64,000 nucleotides of DNA from positions 108,448 through 172,447 of the forward strand of contig JAAOMT010000187.1 of assembly GCA_016748015.1 (NCBI GenBank). Reading direction: 5' to 3'. The notes under the pieces were generated by a model, which searched no databases, was not told the DNA's origin, and was given only the letters and a program-made list of their open reading frames with translations. Position numbers and translations under genes: made by a program. Origin of the DNA: Geosiphon pyriformis. Taxonomy: Eukaryota > Glomeromycota > Glomeromycetes > Archaeosporales > Geosiphonaceae. Positions 58,001 to 64,000 of this stretch are shown here, piece by piece (positions within the stretch are counted from its first letter, which is position 1; every line of letters starts with the position of its first letter).

Positions 58001-59730
58001 CTGTTTGAGTTAATATCAGTGCTTCCAACAACTTTTTGGCAGGCTTGATCCATATTCTTCTTAACTGCAATTTGTCTCTGGGTGAATCTTTTGTTAGTTT
58101 TTTTTGGTCTAGCAGTAGTGCACCTATGTCTACTGTTTTGGGCGAATTTAGGTTTTCCAAGTTTCTTCCTTCTTTCCGTCAGTTTGGCATTGTTTTTGTT
58201 AATCAACTTCATGATTGTTATAGTACCATCTTTGACTGGTATACCTTTAAGTAGTGGAAGAGGCTGGACCCCCATGGCCCCGTTCTGGAATAGTTCAGGC
58301 TTGCTACTGCGTTTTTCAATGATGCTTCTCTTCTTTCTGATGATCAGTTTGTCTCAGATGGTGTTGTTTATTAAGATATTCTTGGTTCTGCTGATTATGC
58401 TTCTGTTTGTGGTCGTCTTTCTCAGGTCATTTCTGGTAGCTTGTCTGTTTACATGGACAGATCTTTGAAAAGTTTGGGTACTGCTGGCTGTAGAACTGGT
58501 GCTGCTGCTTTTTTTGAGGACATTGGTTTGGGTTTGGGAGTTGGTGTATTGGGCTTGATGTCATCCACCCTTGCAGAATTGCAGGCTATTGCATTGGCCT
58601 TGGAGTGTGTCTCTTCATCCTGTTCTGTTTGCATGTTTTCTGATAGTCAGTCTGCTTTGAATGCTTGTGAGTCAGAAATGGATCTTGTGTGTTCTGACTT
58701 TTGTAATCAGTATTGGGTTGAGCATCGGCATATTACTAATGTTATTTGTAGTAAAAATTTGAGAGTTAGTTGGCACAAGATCAAAGGTCACTCTGGCATT
58801 TCTGGTAATGAGTGTGCTGATGAAATTGCTGGTGTTGTCTCTTTTTCCAGTTGGCATCTGCATCCTTGCTTGGATGAACATTTTCTGGTGGCTGATGGTG
58901 GTGTGGTTTCAGGCAATTCAAGACATTTTGTTCGTAATATTTGCCAATTGATTTGTCGCACATGCTGGAAAGTTGGTTCTGGTGCTAGGTTTTTGAAGGA
59001 TGATATACTTTTTGATGTTGACTGGTTCCGCTCTTCTATGGTCTGGCATCCTGACTTGCATATGGCCACTGGCTCCACTAGCAGGCCCTTGGCTAATGCT
59101 CGTACCTATTTCATAAAGGCTCTGCATCACTGGTTACCTGTTGCTGTGAGGAAGCATCTTTATAATAAATGTTACCCTAGTGTGCTGTGTTTATATTGTG
59201 GTGATGTGAAGTCTTTGGATTATGTGTTCTTTTGTAAGGTCAATGATTCTGCTCATAGTCAGATATTGGATTCTCACATGGCTTCTTGGAAGGCTCTTAC
59301 TGATTTGTCACTCTCCTCGTCGGCTGTAATGCAGCTTTTGTCATCTTGTGCTTCTGATTTCTCTGTGTTTGTGGCTCTATGCAAGAGTTTTGTGTTTAAT
59401 GATTGGTTTTGCGAGGCTGTTTCTGTGTTCCGTGATCCCAAAATTACAGGACTGGAGGTGGTTAAGTTTGTGCACTCTCTTGGTCTTGCCTTTAGGGATG
59501 ATGTTTGGATGGTTCGTGCTAAGCATCGTGCTTACATAGAGAAAGCCAAGTTAATTCTGTTGGATGGTTCAACACCTGTTTCAGTCTCTGGTCTGGTTTT
59601 GGGGTTTTCTGCTGGTGTTGTCAAGCTGTTTGGCATCACTGAGGCTGTGGGCATTCATTTTGGTTTTCATAAACCATGTTTATTTTTTTCTGGTGTAGGC
59701 AGTTTAGTTTCAGTTCGTATATCTGAGTAG
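55043..59730 (+). pseudogene. LINE Le ORF2: APE endonuclease, RT, RNase H, zinc motif
   Basis: Endonuclease 55043-55780: KIATCNVKGM, VTETKLKG, GLYAGAS, LGGDFNEDG, RIIDYVF, TDHQAV, all key positions present. A 2-base deletion near 55790 shifts the frame; from there to 59730 a single frame holds everything. RT: LPDGKAVGLSDISNELW, REAWISMIPKS, motif A LQDMKKTYDSV, motif B GLDQGEVFFPLL, and box C FVDV (second Asp lost). RNase H: SVYMDRS (TDGS in Lb), LAELQAIALALE, FSDSQSAL, KIKGHSGISGNECAD. C-terminal CLYCGDVKSLDYVFFC. Stops include 57028 and 57718, each at a Trp or Arg position. It would nick target DNA and reverse-transcribe the LINE RNA. Confidence 0.88.
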
Positions 59731-59734
59731 TGTT

Positions 59735-59858
59735 GTTCTGATTGGCCCGAGTGGCTGGTCACATGTAGACAATGCATGATTCACGCCTAGTATAGATCAT
59801 TTCCTTGATGTGTAGCTCTAGGTAGTGTTTGGACCTCACTCGTAAAATGAAATAAAAA
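59735..59858 (+). repeat. LINE-family 3' tail (Le)
   Basis: GATTGGCCCGAGTGGCTGGT, then GTAGTGTTTGGACCTCACTC and a final AAATAAAAAAAAA. It is the clearest plus-strand example of the shared tail. The element ends in A-rich sequence, not in a long pure poly-A. Confidence 0.78.
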
Positions 59859-59859
59859 A

Positions 59860-60282
59860 AAAATATTATTATTAAGCATGTAATTGTTTACATAAAATCA
59901 AATTTTTTTATTTTTTTCTGAAATAATATTATCAGTTTTTATTTTGTGTTAAATAATATTAGTTTTTCAAATTTATTTTTATTTATAAATATATTAATCT
60001 ATTAATTAAATAATACTTAAAATTGTATTTTTTTTTTCTAATTATTCTAATTAAAATAGATAATATTTTTTTTGGCCTAAATTTGTAATGTAAAATTCAT
60101 ATATTTACACAATAAAATAAAATTTAAAATATTTGTTAATAAGTAATTTTTAATTTTAGACTTAAATATTTAATAATATTATTAATTCAAATTTTTATAT
60201 AGTTTTTTATTTTATTATAAATTAAAATTCTAATATTTTTGTGGTTTTTAGTTAATATATTTATTTTAATAATAATAATATT
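59860..60282. other. AT-rich spacer
   Basis: A/T-rich sequence with short TAATAATA repeats between Le and the LTR relic. No readable frame or known repeat was seen. Confidence 0.6.
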
Positions 60283-61750
60283 AACAGAAATTTGAGATAT
60301 TATTTAACATAAAATTATCTTTATAATTTTTATTATTAATTAGTATATATTATTATTTCAAATTATTACTTAAAAAACAAATATATATCATATTATTATA
60401 AAAAGAAAAAAAAAAATTCAAAATTTTATGTCTTATATAATTTTATATAACATGTAATTTTGAATTTTTATTAACCAATTAAAATATAAAAATGTTAAAA
60501 TCTTATAACTTTAAATAATACATGATTTATTAACTAATTAAAATATAGAAATATAGTTTAATTTATGATACTTTTAGTATACTGAATTTTTTATGTTTAT
60601 TATATAACTATATTCAAATATATTACAAAATCTTTAATGTTAATTTATAGAAGTTTTATAAATATAAAACTTGTTATATTGTGATATAATTAAGAAAACT
60701 TGTATATTAGAAAAATTTAATAATAAATAAAATTAAAAATACAATATTAAAAATATAATAGATTAGGAAATAAAAAACATGAATAAAAAATATATTAGAT
60801 TAAAAAATAAAAAACATACTAGATCAGAAGATAAAAAACATATTAAATTAAACACAAATTTTTGGTTATTTTTATATAAATAAAATAATATAATAAGTTG
60901 AAATGTTTAAATTAATATATTTTTATAATAATTTTAATTATAAGTTTGATTATATTTATTATATAAATTTGATTATATTATATTATATATTTATAGTATA
61001 TATATTTATAATTATGTATTATAAATATTATATTATTATAATATAAAATAATATTATTATAGAATATTTTATTATATATTTTATTAAAAAACAAGAAAAA
61101 ATGGTTTTATAATAATTAATAATAATATAATATATGTTTATCTTCTTATTATATTATCAAATTATTTGAATTATTATTTAATTAATAATTTAATATATAA
61201 TGATTAGATTATATAATATATTAAATTACATAATATTTAAATTTTATTAAAATGTTTAATAATTTAATAAAATATTTAATAATCTACTAAAATAATTTAT
61301 AGTTTGCAAAAATAACTTGTAGTTTGATAAAATATATTTTTAATTTACTAAAAAATCAAAAAAAAAGTTAAATTATAGAATAGTATTATAACAAGTTGTA
61401 TAAAAAAACTTTTTTTTTTGAAAAAAAAATTTTTCTTAAAATTAATTTTCTATTAGATATTTTAACTTAGAAACATATTCTTACAAATTAAATTAATAAA
61501 AACTTACTTTGAAAATCTAACTATCTAATTATTACTATTTTAAAAATTAATTTTTTTATACTAATATTCTGAAATTAATTAATTATTAATTTCAGTAACT
61601 ATTAGTAACTTTTAGGTTTAAATTTAAAATAACTTTTTTGACACATTTTAACTTATTTTAATTTATTTTTTTTATTTTTTTATATTATTAAATAGTCTGC
61701 AGTTAAAATTTTCTGTAGAAAAATTAACTTTTATAGCAAAATAAATAGAT
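60283..61750 (+). repeat. Ty3-family LTR relic, split by AT-rich insertion
   Basis: 60283-60390 follows the LTR start (GAGATATTATTTAACATAAA against GAGATATTATTTAGCATAAA). The match resumes near 61140 with the decayed palindrome array (about 61262-61350), TTATAACAAGTTGTATAAAA, and the later T-rich segment, and stops at about 61745, where LINE Lf begins. About 750 bp of other AT-rich DNA lies between, including a roughly 25-30-bp repeat with AATAAAAAACAT at about 60757-60845. The last ~200 bp of the LTR are missing. Confidence 0.7.
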
Positions 61751-61829
61751 CTGTGGCTCCTCTCTTGGCTTAATTGATTATGGCATAGATGAAAATAATG
61801 GACCCCTCCCTTTTTCTCTTAAAATCTCT

Positions 61830-63321
61830 TTGGAAAAAAAATGGGTTGACCCAAAAATTGTCAAATCTCAAGTTGAAGTGTCTGTCAGAAAGTTTTTTGC
61901 TCTTGATATCAATCTTAGTGCTGTGAAAAGGAAATCAGCAATGGCAAAGACTCATTTCATCAGAAAAATTTTTTTATCAGTCAATGGTTTTGGAGAGGCC
62001 ACTACTTTCTCAAAATTTGAAAGGATCATTCAATCAACATTTACTTCAAAAAAAGCATAAAAATAGCTGTTTCATTGGCCAGAGAAAAAGAGATCATCGT
62101 AAACAGTGATCTTAAGAAACAAGGATTTGTTCAGATTGGGCTATAGTAATTAAGGAAATTCTTATGAATATGCCAAAGAAAATGATTGTCATCGCACTAG
62201 TTGAGTTTGGTAAAATTAAGTTGATCAAAATTCAACTGATTGGAATGTGGCAAAAAGCTGTAATGAAGTTTGCTAAATCAGACCAAGCTAATTTGTTGGT
62301 CTCTAAGTAGTTATTCCTGATTGGTAAAGATTCTGTGTATGTAACTAAAGCAGTAGGAGATTGTGAAACTTGGGCTTTAAGGGATTGATTCAAAGCACTT
62401 TTGTTTACTTTACTAGTGGGAACAATGGCACATAATTTTAAGACTCTTTTGGAAGGGGCTGGTAAAAAAACCTGCATCATAAATAGATCTCTGAAAACTG
62501 GTAATAAAATTCACTGTGCTGTGGTTGGTTTTGAATCTGATAATAATCTGGAATCTGCCTTTTGCACAGAACCTATTTATAATGAAATAAAACTGTTTTG
62601 GGCTAGGATAGATTTGATTTATTGTGTAAAGTGTGGGTGTTTTGGATATTCAGCTTTTGAATATGATGCTTTGGAAGTACTTGTGCTGCCATTATCTAAG
62701 AAGTTATATAAAAAAATTGCTTCAGAAGAAGCTCACTTTCAGCTTGCTAAGTTGTATAAAAAAAAAGATGTTCCAATCTCTTATCCTGCTGTCTTTGGTG
62801 GCAAATCTTGGGCCCAAGTGGTCTCACTAGCTAATTCTTCTGGTGGTACTCACTTCAAGTCTGGTTCTAGTTCTTCTTCTCTTGACATCTCATATTTGAG
62901 TAGTACTCTTCCTTTTACTTCAGATAATAACTCTGGCTTGAGTGATTGTTTAGTAGTATTAAAATACTCCTTAGAGCTTTTGTTGAATCAGATTTCTGTT
63001 TTGTTGAAAAAATTGAGCTTTGTGAAGTTAATACCTTTGACTGTATCTCTTTTTGCTTCTCTTTCAGTTGCTTCTGTTTTTTTAGCTCCTGTTCTGGATT
63101 TGGATATGGTTTTAGACAATGTGTTGGTGTTATTCACTTCTTCTGTTGGTTCAGACTTGGTGGCCAATTTCAGCTCTAGTAGTTTTAAGATTCTAACCAC
63201 CAAAATGGGTAGATTGGAATCCAAAATGGTGGCTTTGAAGGCTTCTATTAATTCAGTTTTAGGAAGGTTGAATTGTCTGTGTTCTGGTTTGGGTTTGTCA
63301 ACTCTCTCTTCATTTCAATGA
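61830..63321 (+). pseudogene. LINE Lf ORF1, decayed
   Basis: Pieces: 61830-62060 with SVRKFFALDINLSAVKRK and RKIFLSVNGFGEATTFSKF; frame breaks between 62060 and 62400; then 62401-63321, open for 306 codons. The knuckle reads CVKCGCFGYSAFEYD, with His and the last Cys lost. FGGKSWAQVVS and a Leu-rich end (GRLESKMVALKASINSVLGRL) match Le. It ends CAATGA, overlapping the ORF2 ATG. Confidence 0.75.
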
Positions 63322-64000
63322 TAAGTTTTGTTTGGAAAATTGCTATGTGCAATGCCCGAGGTATGAACAATTCTATGAAACAGGAAGACATTGTTTGTTG
63401 GCATAAGAATATGAGCAATTTGATTTCGATCATTACTGAGATTAAGTTGAAGAATAGAGTCTGTCTGTAAATTGCTGACAAGTTTAATGATGTCCGTGTT
63501 TTTACTTCTGGTTTGAATTCTGGACACTTGAGTTCCAGTGTTGCTATAATTATAGATTCTTTTTTGGCAAAACATGTGTGCAAAGTTTCTGAAGTGCCTG
63601 GTCAAATCCTATCTATTAGACTTCTTTTCAAAAATAAACTCTCTGTGTTGGTCTTAAGACTTTATGCTGATGCTTCATCTAAAGTTCGGTTTTTACAGGC
63701 TGGTAAGATCAACTTTCTTATTGCAAAGGCTGTTAATGAATCTTCTTTCATCATCTTTGGTAGTAACTTCAATAAAGATGGTTTGCAAAAATGTGCTAGT
63801 TTTAAAAAGTGTATCAGTTTGGGGCTGGTCAATTCTTTGATGGGAAGTTCATCTGTGGATTGTTCTATATAAAGTAATACAAAAAATGCAAGGAAGACAA
63901 TTGATTATATTTTAGTTTTATCAAATTTAGTCAGTGCAGTTGTAAGTTGCAATGTCTTAGATGTTGGCAATCACTTTGACACTAATTATCATGCTATTTC
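63318..64000 (+). pseudogene. LINE Lf ORF2, endonuclease part
   Basis: ATG 63318 starts MISFVWKIAMCNARGMNN. Motifs: ITEIKLKN, LRLYADAS, FGSNFNKDG (GDFN Asp lost to Asn), KTIDYIL, TNYHAI (DH lost). Stops at about 63468 and 63872. It continues beyond the window. Confidence 0.78.

Larger units (their letters stand above)
52976..59860 (+). mobile_element. LINE Le, full length and best preserved
   Basis: About 6.9 kb: 5' UTR, ORF1 (53091-55046), ORF2 (55043-59730), tail (59735-59858). One 2-base deletion near 55790 and roughly a dozen point stops. The longest open stretch is 58441-59730 (429 codons). It is the reference copy for comparing the others. Confidence 0.9.
61755..64000 (+). mobile_element. 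LINE Lf, 5' part, cut by window end
   Basis: ORF1 (to 63321) and the beginning of ORF2 (from 63318) are present. It begins abruptly at the LTR relic, inside ORF1, so its 5' end is truncated or was lost by recombination. Confidence 0.8.

Overview
This window looks like nuclear DNA of an arbuscular-mycorrhizal (Glomeromycotina) fungus, probably Rhizophagus or a relative. It is very AT-rich, packed with decayed retrotransposons, and holds one intron-rich eukaryotic host gene. The lineage call rests on the gene structure and on retrotransposon families that I associate with Rhizophagus; no search was run. No rRNA, tRNA, bacterial operon or CRISPR was seen.

Layout, left to right. (1) 1-1262: 3' part of a non-autonomous 'half-LINE' (zinc-knuckle ORF1-type protein joined to a LINE-type 3' tail). 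(2) 1344-11300, minus strand: a complete Ty3-like LTR retrotransposon (Ty3-1) with two ~1 kb LTRs and a 4-bp CTAT target duplication. (3) 11350-17175: a second half-LINE, a 5'-truncated LINE fragment, and a third half-LINE in opposite orientation. (4) 17240-24910, minus strand: a LINE (Lb) whose reverse-transcriptase core has been replaced by the 3' third of another Ty3 element (Ty3-3, plus strand, 18655-21925). (5) 24911-25860: AT-rich DNA with a half-LINE relic. (6) 25979-30962: SEC31, the COPII outer-coat gene, apparently intact with 11 exons (1380 codons) and the only clear host gene. (7) 30963-34740: AT-rich decay, including a LINE tail relic. (8) 34740-42560: LINE Lc and an older LINE 3' relic Ld. 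(9) 42561-52745, plus strand: complete Ty3-2, containing a 20-N gap flanked by a 357-bp near-perfect duplication that looks like an assembly artefact. (10) 52976-59860: the best preserved LINE (Le). (11) 60283-61750: an LTR relic. (12) 61755-64000: LINE Lf, cut by the window end.

Ty3 elements: LTR - PBS - gag - protease - cysteine-rich domain - dUTPase - RT - RNase H // integrase - ORF3 - PPT - LTR. Gag to RNase H share one frame. Integrase lies in the +1 frame in all three copies, after a stop at the same place. ORF3 is an unrecognised ~239-aa protein that runs 32 bases into the 3' LTR. The gag frame starts with about 240 codons lacking ATG in both complete copies.

LINEs: ORF1 (CCHC zinc knuckle) and ORF2 (APE-type endonuclease, RT, RNase H, C-terminal zinc motif) overlap by ATGA in all four readable copies. 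The half-LINEs share the LINE 3' tail but no RT was seen in them. Every element carries stops or frameshifts, mostly CGN-to-TGN and TGG-to-TAG/TGA changes, as expected of C-to-T decay of silenced repeats.
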